Shown here: positions 7,518-15,458 of the stretch, in pieces | Numbering within the stretch: the stretch's first letter is position 1 | Layout: each line of letters opens with the position of its first letter | NCBI RefSeq assembly: GCF_000716785.1 | Contig: NZ_JNYY01000001.1 | Coordinates: 682,001-746,000 of the forward strand | DNA: 64,000 bases | Reading direction: 5' to 3' | From: Amycolatopsis vancoresmycina | GTDB lineage: Bacteria; Actinomycetota; Actinomycetes; Mycobacteriales; Pseudonocardiaceae | Notes under the pieces: generated by a model | Seen by the model: only the letters and a program-made list of their open reading frames with translations | The model's database searches: none | Told to the model about the DNA's origin: nothing | Program-made: the position numbers and the translations under genes

Positions 7518-8753
7518 TCAGCAGCTCTTCGTGAGGACGAGGGCGGCGTTGTGGCCGCCGAAGCCCATCGACGTCTTGACCGCGCAGTCGAACGCGGCCG
7601 GCCGGGCTTCCTTGGCGACCACGTCGACCGGGATCCGGATGTCCCGGGTCTCGAAGTTGGCCGTGGGCGGCACCAGCTGCCGTTCGAGGGCCAGCACGGT
7701 GAGCGCGGCTTCGATGCCGCCGGCCGCGCCGAGCGCGTGCCCGGTCATCGCCTTGGTCGAGGTCACCAGCGGCCGGTCGCCGAGCACCCGGTGCAGCACG
7801 GTGGCCTCGACGAGGTCGTTCATCACCGTCGACGTGCCGTGGGCGTTGACGTGCCCCACGTCGGTGGCCGCCACGCCGGCGTCGGCGAGCGCGGTCCGCA
7901 GCGCCCGCTCGATCCCGGCGCCTTCGGGGTCCGGCGCCACGGCCGCGTACGCGTCGCTGGACGCGCCGTACCCCGCGATGCCCGCCCGGATCCGCGCCCC
8001 ACGCGCGGCGGCGTCTTCGGACCGCTCCAGGACGACGAGACCGGCGCCCTCCCCCACCACGAATCCGTCGCGGCCGGCGTCGAACGGGCGGCACGCCGTC
8101 GACGGGTCGTCGCGGCGGGTGGACACCGCGCGCATCTGGCAGGCACTGGCGATCAGCAGCCGCGAGCACACCGATTCGGCGCCGCCGGCGATGACGATGT
8201 CGCACGCCCCGGCGCGCAGCAGCTCCAGCGCGGTCCCGATGGCGACGGTGCCCGAAGAGCACGCGGTGGAGACGCTCAGGCTCGGCCCACGGGCGCCGAG
8301 GTCCAGGCACACACTGCTGGCGGCGCTGTTCACCGTGGTCATCGGCGCGAGTTTCGGCGAGACCCGCCGGGCGCCCTTTTCCGCCAGGACGGCGCTCTGC
8401 TGGTCGTAGAACGGCAGGCCGCCGTGGGCGGATCCGATGACGACCGCGACCCGGTCCGATTCCCACACCGCCGGGTCGAGGCCGGCGTCGGCCACCGCTT
8501 CCCGGGCCGCGATCACGGCGAACTGGGAGAACCGGTCCATCATCCGCAGCGCCGGCACCCCGAGCACGCTTTCGGTGTCGAGGTCGTCGATGGTGTACAT
8601 GAAATCGCAGGACAGGCCGTGCAGTTCCGCCCGGTGGCGGACGCCGGGGGCGGGCCCGGACCGGGTCACTCCCCGCCACGCGGCGCCGGCCCCGACACCC
8701 GCCGCGGTGACCAGGCCCAGCCCCGTCACCGCCGCGGCCGGACGCGCCGTCAC
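7518..8753 (-). CDS. beta-ketoacyl-ACP synthase (FabF / type II KS-like)
   Basis: A 411-residue condensing enzyme. The Cys-His-His triad is complete: STACSSG (Cys near residue 164), NAHGTST and TGHALGAAGG. GTG start at 8753 overlaps the ACP stop codon (GTGA), so ACP and KS are translationally coupled. The sequence is closer to FabF and type II ketosynthases than to modular PKS domains. With only one KS and no chain-length-factor partner, it cannot be a normal aromatic type II PKS. It probably makes or extends a short acyl group on the neighbouring ACP. Confidence 0.9.
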   Translation of the reverse strand: MTARPAAAVTGLGLVTAAGVGAGAAWRGVTRSGPAPGVRHRAELHGLSCDFMYTIDDLDTESVLGVPALRMMDRFSQFAVIAAREAVADAGLDPAVWESDRVAVVIGSAHGGLPFYDQQSAVLAEKGARRVSPKLAPMTTVNSAASSVCLDLGARGPSLSVSTACSSGTVAIGTALELLRAGACDIVIAGGAESVCSRLLIASACQMRAVSTRRDDPSTACRPFDAGRDGFVVGEGAGLVVLERSEDAAARGARIRAGIAGYGASSDAYAAVAPDPEGAGIERALRTALADAGVAATDVGHVNAHGTSTVMNDLVEATVLHRVLGDRPLVTSTKAMTGHALGAAGGIEAALTVLALERQLVPPTANFETRDIRIPVDVVAKEARPAAFDCAVKTSMGFGGHNAALVLTKSC

Positions 8754-8983
8754 CGAGCGCTCTTCTCGTCGACGGCCGCCGCCAGCTGCCCCACGGTCTC
8801 CCGCGAGGTGAGCTGGACGTCTTCGAGGTCGATGTCCAGGCGTTCCTCGAGCAGGACGCGCAATTCCTCCAGGGCCAGTGAATCCATGCCGAGCTCGTGC
8901 AGCGAGGCCCCGGAACGCACGGCCGCCGGTTCGACACCGAAGTTCCGGTGCAGGATCGTGGTGATTTCTTCGGTGCAGGTCAC
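8750..8983 (-). CDS. acyl carrier protein
   Basis: A 77-residue carrier protein. The phosphopantetheine serine lies in GMDSLALEEL near residue 39, followed by the acidic helix III region typical of ACPs. It is the first gene of a tight ACP-KS-hydrolase operon on the minus strand. The ATG start is clear. A phosphopantetheinyl transferase is required and could be the one fused to the PKS at 34-38 kb, but that is speculation. Confidence 0.93.
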   Translation of the reverse strand: MTCTEEITTILHRNFGVEPAAVRSGASLHELGMDSLALEELRVLLEERLDIDLEDVQLTSRETVGQLAAAVDEKSAR

Positions 8984-9083
8984 TTTGTGCGGACTCCCAT
9001 TCCGTTTTCCACGAACACCGGTTCACGGCTGCGGGCGGGACCGGCGCACGTCGTGGCCGTTCCCGCCCGCGTTCCGCCGTGGC

Positions 9084-9440
9084 TCAGTGGCCCTGGGTGG
9101 TGCCGCCGTCGGACTGGCCGGAGCCGGCGCAGTTGTCGGGGCTCTCGCCCTCGGCCGCGCTGCTGCCCGACAGGATCGGCACGTCGATGCCGTTCGCGAC
9201 GTCGTGCAGCGGCACCTGGACGCCGAGGACGTTCACGTTGTTGTCGCAGACCCCGACCGTGCCCTCGACGTTGTGCAGCGCGTCGGTGTTGTTCAGGTTC
9301 AGCAGGCTGAACTGGCTGAGGGAGTCGGAGTCGCCGTAGTGGTGGTCGTAGCCGTCCGTGGTGTCGGCGGCGGCGACACCGCCGACGAGGAACGCGCCGG
9401 CCCCGAGGGCGGCGGTGACGGCAAAAACTTTCTTCAGCAT
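9084..9440 (-). CDS. small secreted protein, rodlin-like layout
   Basis: A 118-residue exported protein. It has a Sec signal peptide (MLKKVFAVTAALGAGAFLVG, cleavage near AAA-D at 25-26), an Asn/Val-rich core (LLNLNNTDALHNVEGTVGVC, DNNVNVLGVQVPL) and two cysteines at about 65 and 104. The signal, a FSLLNLN-like strand, a Cys, Val-rich strands, IDVPILSG and a distal Cys resemble Streptomyces rodlins and related surface amyloid-like proteins, but similarity is loose. It is flanked by nothing in operon distance. Possibly a cell-surface or aerial-hypha coat protein. Confidence 0.75.
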   Translation of the reverse strand: MLKKVFAVTAALGAGAFLVGGVAAADTTDGYDHHYGDSDSLSQFSLLNLNNTDALHNVEGTVGVCDNNVNVLGVQVPLHDVANGIDVPILSGSSAAEGESPDNCAGSGQSDGGTTQGH

Positions 9441-9683
9441 GCGGGAGACTCCTCGAAATCACGAAATATGAACGGCAGCGTTTTACGCCGCGCGCGAGCA
9501 GAAATTACTGTGGTGCCCGCTCGTGATTCCACCTCGGGACACCATCGAGTGAGCACCGCGGCCCGCCTACCGCGCAGTCATTGCCTCGTTCGTGGAGCCT
9601 CGTGGGGGCCGCCGGGGTCTCTCAGCGTCCTCACAGCGTGTCTGCGAAAGGGTTCGGCGCTGTCCGTCTGTGCTGGAGGTTTC

Positions 9684-10451
9684 GTGGTCGACCCGCTCAC
9701 CCGGCGCCGCCTGTTCGGGGTGGCGCTGGGCGCCGCCGCGCTGACGGCGTGCTCGGCACCCGGGCCAACGCCGGTTCCGGCCGGTCCGGTGCCGCCGCCT
9801 TCGAGCGCACCCCCGCCGTCGCCGTCCCCGTCCCCGTCGCCGCACCCGCAGGGGCCGGCCACCGAGGTCGCCCGGTCATCCTCGGGACGACCGCAGGTCG
9901 CGCTGACCTTCCACGGCGCGGGCGATCCCCAGGTCACCCGCCAGGTGCTGGACGTCGTGCACCAGCACGGCGCGCGGATCACCGTGCTGGCGGTGGGCAC
10001 CTGGCTCGCCGAGCACCCGGACGCCGCCCGGATGATCCGCGACGGCGGGCACGAACTGGGCAACCACACCTGGAGCCACCCCGCGCTCGCGGGCTACGCG
10101 GCGGAGCCGATGTACGCGGAAATCCAGCGCTGCCGGGACAAACTGGCCGAACTGACCGGGTCGCCGGGTGCCTTCTTCCGGCAGTCCCAGGGCCAGCACG
10201 CCACCCCGGAGGAACTCGCCGAAGCGGGCAAGGCGGGGTACGCGCGGGTGCTGTCCTACGACATCGATTCGCTGGACTGGAAGGACCCCGGGCCGTCCGC
10301 GATCCGCGCCGCGGTGGCGAAGGCCCGCGCGGGCAGCGTGGTGAGCATGCACCTCGGGCACCCGGGCACAGTGGCCGCGCTCCCCGGCATCCTGACCGCG
10401 CTGGCCGGCCGCGGCCTCACCCCGGTCACCGCGTCGGACCTGCTGGCGTAG
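9684..10451 (+). CDS. polysaccharide deacetylase-like (NodB) lipoprotein, altered active site
   Basis: A 255-residue exported protein. A twin-arginine/lipoprotein-type leader (TRRRLFGVALGAAALTAC) is followed by a Pro/Ser linker and a NodB/CE4 domain. The zinc histidines are present in GNHTWSHP and the late DIDSLDW motif is kept. However, the usual catalytic TFDDG motif reads TFHGAG and the RPP motif reads FRQSQG, so the two metal/base aspartates are missing. It may be a non-classical or inactive member. GTG start with GGAGG five bases upstream. It is followed 3 bp later by the propeller lipoprotein, probably in one operon. Confidence 0.88.
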   Translation: MVDPLTRRRLFGVALGAAALTACSAPGPTPVPAGPVPPPSSAPPPSPSPSPSPHPQGPATEVARSSSGRPQVALTFHGAGDPQVTRQVLDVVHQHGARITVLAVGTWLAEHPDAARMIRDGGHELGNHTWSHPALAGYAAEPMYAEIQRCRDKLAELTGSPGAFFRQSQGQHATPEELAEAGKAGYARVLSYDIDSLDWKDPGPSAIRAAVAKARAGSVVSMHLGHPGTVAALPGILTALAGRGLTPVTASDLLA

Positions 10452-10454
10452 CGG

Positions 10455-11648
10455 ATGCGCGTCCGGCTGACCGCCGTGGTCCTCAGTGTCTTCCTCGCCG
10501 CCGGCTGCTCGTCCGACGCCGGCTCGTCCATGCCCGGGATGCCGGGCATGGACGGCGGCACCGGCACGTCGGTACCGCACCTGCCCACCCCGCCGGCGCC
10601 GGCGGGGAACCCGTTGCCCGGCATGCCCGCCGTCCCCGACCCGCACGACGTCGACGCCGCGGCGGGCGCCGGGATGCTCTCGCCCGCGGTCGCCGGCGAC
10701 AAGCCGCTGGTCTACGTGCCGCACAGCGGCTCGGGGGACGTCTGGGTGATCGACCCGGCGACCTTCCGCGTCGTCGCGAAGTACCCGGCGGGCAAGGAAC
10801 TGCAGCACGTGGTGCCGTCGTGGGACCTGCGCACGCTGTACGCCACCGACGACCGCGGTGACCACGTGCTGCCGTTCGACCCGAAGACCGGGCTGCCGGG
10901 CAAGGCGTTCCCGGTCGTGGACCCGTACAACATGTACTTCACCCCGGACGGGCGCTACGCGATCTCGGTGGCCGAGCGGCTGCGCAAGCTGGTCTGGTAC
11001 GACCCGCACACGTGGCAGGCGCACGACGAGACCCCGGTCCCGGAGTGCGCGGGCATCGACCACGCGGACTTCTCCCCGGACGGCCGCACGGCGGTCTTCA
11101 CGTGCGAGTTCGCCGGCCGGGTCGCGGTGGTCGACGTGGCTTCGCACCACCTGCTGCGGATGATCGACATGCCCCACCGCAACACGCGCATGGGCCCCCA
11201 GGACATCAAGCTCGCCCCGGACGGCTCGGTGTACTACATAGCGGACTCGGACGCGAACGGCCTCTGGGTCCTCGACGGCGCGGCGACGAAGGTGCTCCGC
11301 TTCATCCCTACCGGCCGCGGCGCGCACGGGCTCTACTTGTCGCGGGATGCGAAGCAGCTGTACGTGACCAACCGCCACGAAGGGAGCGTCAGCGTGCTCG
11401 ACGCGTACACGGGCGCGCCGGTGACGGTGTGGCACATCCCGGGCGGCGGCAGCCCGGACATGGGCAACGTGACCGCCGACGGCACGCAGCTCTGGCTGTC
11501 CGGGCGGTACGACCGGGTGGTGTACGTGCTGTCCACAAAGGATGGTTCGGTGCTGGCGAAGATCCCGGCCGGGAACGAGCCGCACGGGCTGTGCGTCTGG
11601 CCGCAGCCGGGCCGGTACTCGCTGGGGCACACCGGCATCACCCGGTAG
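10455..11648 (+). CDS. YncE-like beta-propeller lipoprotein
   Basis: A 397-residue exported lipoprotein with signal and lipobox LAAGC near residue 19. A low-complexity Met/Pro/Gly linker (SSMPGMPGMDGG) precedes a seven-bladed-type YVTN/lactonase-like propeller from about residue 80 (repeated VYVPHSGSGDVWVIDPAT, LYVTNRHEGSVSVLDAYTG). Such proteins act outside the membrane as scaffolds or ligand/metal binders. The Met-rich linker could bind copper, which is an inference. It begins three bases after the deacetylase-like gene and is probably co-transcribed. Confidence 0.85.
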   Translation: MRVRLTAVVLSVFLAAGCSSDAGSSMPGMPGMDGGTGTSVPHLPTPPAPAGNPLPGMPAVPDPHDVDAAAGAGMLSPAVAGDKPLVYVPHSGSGDVWVIDPATFRVVAKYPAGKELQHVVPSWDLRTLYATDDRGDHVLPFDPKTGLPGKAFPVVDPYNMYFTPDGRYAISVAERLRKLVWYDPHTWQAHDETPVPECAGIDHADFSPDGRTAVFTCEFAGRVAVVDVASHHLLRMIDMPHRNTRMGPQDIKLAPDGSVYYIADSDANGLWVLDGAATKVLRFIPTGRGAHGLYLSRDAKQLYVTNRHEGSVSVLDAYTGAPVTVWHIPGGGSPDMGNVTADGTQLWLSGRYDRVVYVLSTKDGSVLAKIPAGNEPHGLCVWPQPGRYSLGHTGITR

Positions 11649-12229
11649 TCGCCACCGCCACGCTCCGAACGCGCCGTGCAGCCGGAGATCCGCACGGATG
11701 GGGGACGGATACGGCCAGAACGGGCGCCAACAGCTCCGCAGGGCCCGACCACCGTCATCGGGCGTGCCACGATCGCGCTCGGCGGCCTTGTCCACCGAAT
11801 CTCCGGTGACCCTCACGCCGGTCGTGCCGGCTGCTCGACTGGCACCAGCTCGCCCACACTTTCGTCGCCATCGGCCCGGCGTTCAGCGCCCATGCCGGCA
11901 TCGCCGCAGAACAACGCCGCACTGGACGCAGCAGACTTCGATATACAGCGATCAGCGCGGGCCAGACACAACTTCACCGCGCAATACGGGATCGACACCC
12001 TGGCGGCAACTCTCTGCGCAGTCGACATTCACTCGATGTGATTGCGGCCCCAATGAGCGGCCTCTGCGAGCGGCCGCTACCATTTCGCCCCAAGCGACCC
12101 GCGGCCGCCGTCGAAGTACCGAAGGGATGCAGTAGGCGACCACAAGTGCAACCCATTGATAGCCTGCCGCAGCGTTTCCCCGATCAAACGAGTTTAATAC
12201 AGCGCTCTTCCCCAGCAGAAAGTCGCAAG
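11649..12229. other. gap without a confident gene
   Basis: A 581-bp stretch marking the transition from normal high-GC DNA to the lower-GC island. Short frames exist on the plus strand (for example around 11.85-12.04 kb, with phrases such as AHTFVAIGPAF in one frame and ARHNFTAQYGID in another). They look like a frameshifted remnant rather than an intact gene. Confidence 0.4.
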
Positions 12230-12691
12230 ATGTCAACAATTGCACCAGGTATCACGTTACTGCCTTACAATGTCTCAAACGTCAACGTGATCGATCCAAG
12301 CCTGCTGGGTCGCCTCGTCAAGAAGATCACAGAGGAGCACGGATTCGAGCCTGCGTTCGCCACACGCATCATGGATCAAGCTCTCGGATTCTTGAGGCTG
12401 TGCGCCGCGGATCCCGCCATCAGCTACAGCCCGTCACCCACAGTTGACATCGGATGGCACACTTTTATTCTGTTCACCAGGGATTACGCAGCATTCTGCG
12501 AGCGCTGGGCAGGCCACTTCATCCACCACTCCCCCATCGATGACGACTCCGGCACATCAACGTCCGCCCCGTCGACAACAGCCGCCATGAAGGCATTCGG
12601 TATTGAGGTCGATGAAGCACTCTGGAACGAGAGCGCCAGCTGCAGCGGCGGCCGCCCCTGTGAATCACACGCATGTCGGAGCACACTGTAG
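12230..12691 (+). CDS. glycine-rich-domain-like small protein (GRDP-like)
   Basis: A 153-residue cytoplasmic protein. The core TVDIGWHTFILFTRDYAAFC followed by GHFIHH matches the conserved block of the glycine-rich-domain/DUF1399-like family, known in plants and in many actinomycetes as small stand-alone proteins of unknown function. The C-terminus is cysteine-rich (SCSGGRPCESHAC). The frame is open upstream to 12038, but protein-like sequence starts at ATG 12230. It is the first gene of the lower-GC island and uses more A/T-ending codons than its neighbours, suggesting acquisition by transfer. Confidence 0.75.
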   Translation: MSTIAPGITLLPYNVSNVNVIDPSLLGRLVKKITEEHGFEPAFATRIMDQALGFLRLCAADPAISYSPSPTVDIGWHTFILFTRDYAAFCERWAGHFIHHSPIDDDSGTSTSAPSTTAAMKAFGIEVDEALWNESASCSGGRPCESHACRSTL

Positions 12692-12773
12692 CGATCCGCC
12701 CTCCAGCGTTACTCCGACACCGACTTCCGCCCCTTCATCATGCGCGCCATACAGATAGCCCACCAAGCACTGG

Positions 12774-12956
12774 TCACGTGTCGATGGCCGCAAACAGTGT
12801 GCTACGCGGGAAGTGGTACAACACGGTGTCGCCGCCGCTCACCTCCACCCTGAACTCCACCCAATCGTCATTGACGACCCGTGCAGACTCGAACCACTGG
12901 TCATCGAGTGGCTTCAATTGATCTTCAACGCCATCACTCGAAGGCATATCGGACAT
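12774..12956 (-). CDS. small acidic hypothetical protein
   Basis: A 60-residue acidic protein (SDMPSSDGVEDQLKPLDD, later DDWVEFRVEVSGGDTVLYHF) with no recognised domain. Its ATG lies two bases after the stop codon of the membrane/GAF-like gene, so the two are very probably one transcript. A small stress or conflict-system partner is possible. Nothing in the sequence proves function. Confidence 0.6.
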   Translation of the reverse strand: MSDMPSSDGVEDQLKPLDDQWFESARVVNDDWVEFRVEVSGGDTVLYHFPRSTLFAAIDT

Positions 12957-12958
12957 GG

Positions 12959-14065
12959 TTACTCCTCGTCAGATCCGTGAACAAAGTCAGGTGTCTTGCC
13001 GTTGCGATCTCGCATCTGCTGTTCGCGAAATCTGTTCAAGGCAAGGTGCAGGCCACCGGCAAAGGTCATTCCGATCGGCACATCGAAGGTTTCATGGAAA
13101 GAGTTGATCATCGGCGTGTCGACACACAGGAAACCGATGACCTCCTGCGGGCTGGGACTCGAACTCATACGTGCGCGCGCACGGGAAATCGGCCACACGA
13201 TGGTGGCGCGATATTTGAACTTGTGCGACTGCAGAACTTGCGGCGTCCAATGCGAGTTCTGATACCCTTTACTAATTTCCGCAACCAGGTCGTTACTGAT
13301 GAAGTAAGCCAGACCGTCCTCCAGGATCTGCCTGAAGTCGGTATTGTTCCCGATTTGGTCGCGAGTGGTGGCGTAGTCCAGCTCGTCTTCATCACTTCGA
13401 CACAACGTCGTGACCAAACCGTCGTAAATATGGCCGCCATTCGCCGGCGCCGAGGTGACCTTGATCGAAGTCCGGCACGGGTTGTCCGTGATGAGACTGA
13501 AGCTTTCAGCCAAGAATTGCAAAGAATTCTGAAGGTGCCGGATGAAGGTGTCCTCGGACCTGTCACCTTCCAGCATCGTCCAAGAAGCGTTGGCCAAGGA
13601 TCCAAAAGACTTCCGAAGCGGAATCATGGCAGGCGCGTAGCGGGCAGCTCGCCCCTGAACCGAGAGCTGCTCGGTGTGACGAACTTCCTGCGATCGCAGC
13701 TGCTCCGCATGACGAATCTCTTGCTCCCTCAGCTGCTCACCGTGCTGCGCGCCGAGTTCGGCGAGTCGCCTGGCGCAATCTGCGTCCTGCTCCGAATGAC
13801 GCAGTTCTTGTTCTTGCAGTTGACGCGCATGGTAAACACCCTGCCGAATCAGAACCAGTAGCAGAACGGTCGTCAGTACGCACACGTACACGGCCAAGAC
13901 CGTAGTGGGCACCACACTCGAACTCGGCAGGAACAAGAAGATCCCGGTGACCACCGGGGTCGCGATCGTGACCAGGGCGGAGATGGTCGCCAAGATTGCC
14001 GCGCCTCGCTGCGGCGAATGATCGGCTCCCTTCTCGTTGAAGGTCAGTATCAATCTCATGCGCAC
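12959..14065 (-). CDS. membrane-anchored coiled-coil protein with GAF-like C-terminal domain
   Basis: A 368-residue protein: two transmembrane segments (about residues 21-47 and 51-78), then a charged coiled coil at about 80-135 with repeated EQELRHSEQ / EQEIRHAEQ / SQEVRHTEQ units, then a soluble domain of about 230 residues. The end of that domain (ATIVWPISRARAR, VIGFLCVDTPMI) resembles the final strands of a GAF fold. This looks like a membrane sensor or scaffold. No kinase, nuclease or cyclase motif is visible. Codon use and GC are clearly lower than in neighbouring genes. It heads a two-gene unit with the 60-residue protein. Confidence 0.7.
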   Translation of the reverse strand: MRMRLILTFNEKGADHSPQRGAAILATISALVTIATPVVTGIFLFLPSSSVVPTTVLAVYVCVLTTVLLLVLIRQGVYHARQLQEQELRHSEQDADCARRLAELGAQHGEQLREQEIRHAEQLRSQEVRHTEQLSVQGRAARYAPAMIPLRKSFGSLANASWTMLEGDRSEDTFIRHLQNSLQFLAESFSLITDNPCRTSIKVTSAPANGGHIYDGLVTTLCRSDEDELDYATTRDQIGNNTDFRQILEDGLAYFISNDLVAEISKGYQNSHWTPQVLQSHKFKYRATIVWPISRARARMSSSPSPQEVIGFLCVDTPMINSFHETFDVPIGMTFAGGLHLALNRFREQQMRDRNGKTPDFVHGSDEE

Positions 14066-14354
14066 CTCTTCGCAGGTAGGCTCACCCTACTCGGTCTAGG
14101 TCGCCAGCGCGTGTCCGCCTGTTACAGCGTGTCGCCGACGCTCGTCTGCTGACGGACGGCCGACGGGAATGATCATTCCGAGAACTGAGGACCATCGTCG
14201 ATGGCCGGCATGTGTCGGCGGTTTCGAGAGCCGGGTAGCGAATAATCGAGATCTGGGAACGCAGCTTCCGTTGTTCAAAAATGCCCGGTGAGCGAACGGT
14301 GACAAAGCGAGTGATCAAACCGCGGCCACACTGAGGGTACCTCGAAGCTCCGGA
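14066..14354. other. upstream region of the membrane/GAF gene; no gene supported
   Basis: A 289-bp gap of intermediate GC. Minus-strand frames of 69-78 codons exist but overlap each other and lack protein character. It presumably holds the promoter of the minus-strand pair at 12.8-14.1 kb. Confidence 0.4.
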
Positions 14355-15311
14355 CTACGACGGCGCTCTCTCCCCGGCGTCCTGGCGAGGTGGCGCGATC
14401 GTCTCCCCCGGCACCGGCAGGCAGGTCAGCAGCCGGTGCTCGCCGGCGCCCGTGGCCACGACCGACGCCAGCAACCGCACCGCCTCGCGGCCGACCGCCC
14501 GGCGCGGTACCTCGAAGCCGCTGACCTCCGGGCCCGGCGTACCGTCCGGCGGGCGGCCCAGCACCGCCAGTGAGACGTCGCCGGGGACCCGGACCTCCGC
14601 CGCGGCCAGCGCCTGCCGGGCCGCGGTGAACACCGCTTCCTCGACCACCAGCGCCGTCATGCCGTCGGCGAGCCAGCCGCGGATCGCCGCCGCGTCGAGG
14701 CCGGTGCCGTCGGTGCGGACCACCGTTCCGGTTCCGGTGCGGATCCCGCGCTCGCGCTCGCGGGCCGCCGCGGTGTCGTCCGGCGCGCGCAGGTAGCGGA
14801 CCCGCCGGTGCCCCGCGCGCGCCAGCCGGGCGAACACCTCCGCCGCAGCCGACGCGTAGTCCGCGTCGACACGGGGCACGCGGCCGCCGTCGTCCGGGTG
14901 GTGTCCGATGTGGACGACCGGGAACCCGGTGGCGAGCAGTTCGCCGGGCACCGGGTCACCGAGGAACAGGCAGCCGTCGGCGAGGCGGGTGCGGCGGGAC
15001 GGCGCCGGGCCCGTGCCGGTGAACATGATCAGGTCCTTGCCGAGCGCGGCCGCCTCCGCCTCGACGCCGGCCAGCACCGGCTGGTGCCCTTCGAACGCCG
15101 GTGAAGCGGTGCAGATGCCGAAGAGGTCGTGGCCCGCGGGCCGTTTGACGAGCGGGTCGGCGTACCCGAGGCGCCGGGCGGTCTCCAGCACCCGCAGCCG
15201 CGTCGACTCGGCCAGCCGGACCCCGGTGCGGTTGCCGCCCAGCACCACCGACACCGTCGCCTGCGAAACCCCGGCCACGCGGGCGATGTCGGCCTGCCGC
15301 ACCCTGCCCAT
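14355..15311 (-). CDS. LacI family transcriptional regulator
   Basis: A 318-residue repressor. The N-terminal LacI helix-turn-helix (VRQADIARVAGVSQATVSVV) is followed by a periplasmic-binding-protein-like sensor from about residue 60 (typical phrases: HIGHHPDDGG, ARAGHRRVRYLRAP). Clear ATG. It is divergent from the CoA-transferase gene, with a 147-bp gap containing a short palindrome, GCAATTGC, at 15360-15367. Control of the CoA-transferase, and perhaps the CitE-like gene, is inferred. The effector is unknown. Confidence 0.92.
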   Translation of the reverse strand: MGRVRQADIARVAGVSQATVSVVLGGNRTGVRLAESTRLRVLETARRLGYADPLVKRPAGHDLFGICTASPAFEGHQPVLAGVEAEAAALGKDLIMFTGTGPAPSRRTRLADGCLFLGDPVPGELLATGFPVVHIGHHPDDGGRVPRVDADYASAAAEVFARLARAGHRRVRYLRAPDDTAAARERERGIRTGTGTVVRTDGTGLDAAAIRGWLADGMTALVVEEAVFTAARQALAAAEVRVPGDVSLAVLGRPPDGTPGPEVSGFEVPRRAVGREAVRLLASVVATGAGEHRLLTCLPVPGETIAPPRQDAGERAPS

Positions 15312-15458
15312 CGGGTACCTCGCTCGCCGGTCGCGGGGTCAGCTGATCCGATTCAGAGTGCAATTGCGCCCGCGGAGCGTCAACGGTTTTGCCCGAAACT
15401 CCAGCGGATCCGGCCCGGTCTTACCGGCCGTGCGCGAGCCGGGTGGCAGGATGCGGCC

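Noticed and set aside
6640..8983. Classical type II aromatic PKS
   Set aside because: Only one ketosynthase with intact Cys and no chain-length factor, ketoreductase or cyclase nearby.
12881..13861. 326-codon plus-strand frame in the lower-GC island
   Set aside because: The minus strand has transmembrane helices, coiled-coil repeats and GAF-like strands; the plus frame has none and no ribosome site.
12774..14065. Toxin-antitoxin pair
   Set aside because: Order and sizes could fit, but neither protein shows toxin or antitoxin motifs; recorded as an unknown two-gene unit.
14082..14318. Small minus-strand frames before the membrane/GAF gene
   Set aside because: Two overlapping frames, Arg/Ser-rich, no ribosome site; more likely promoter region.
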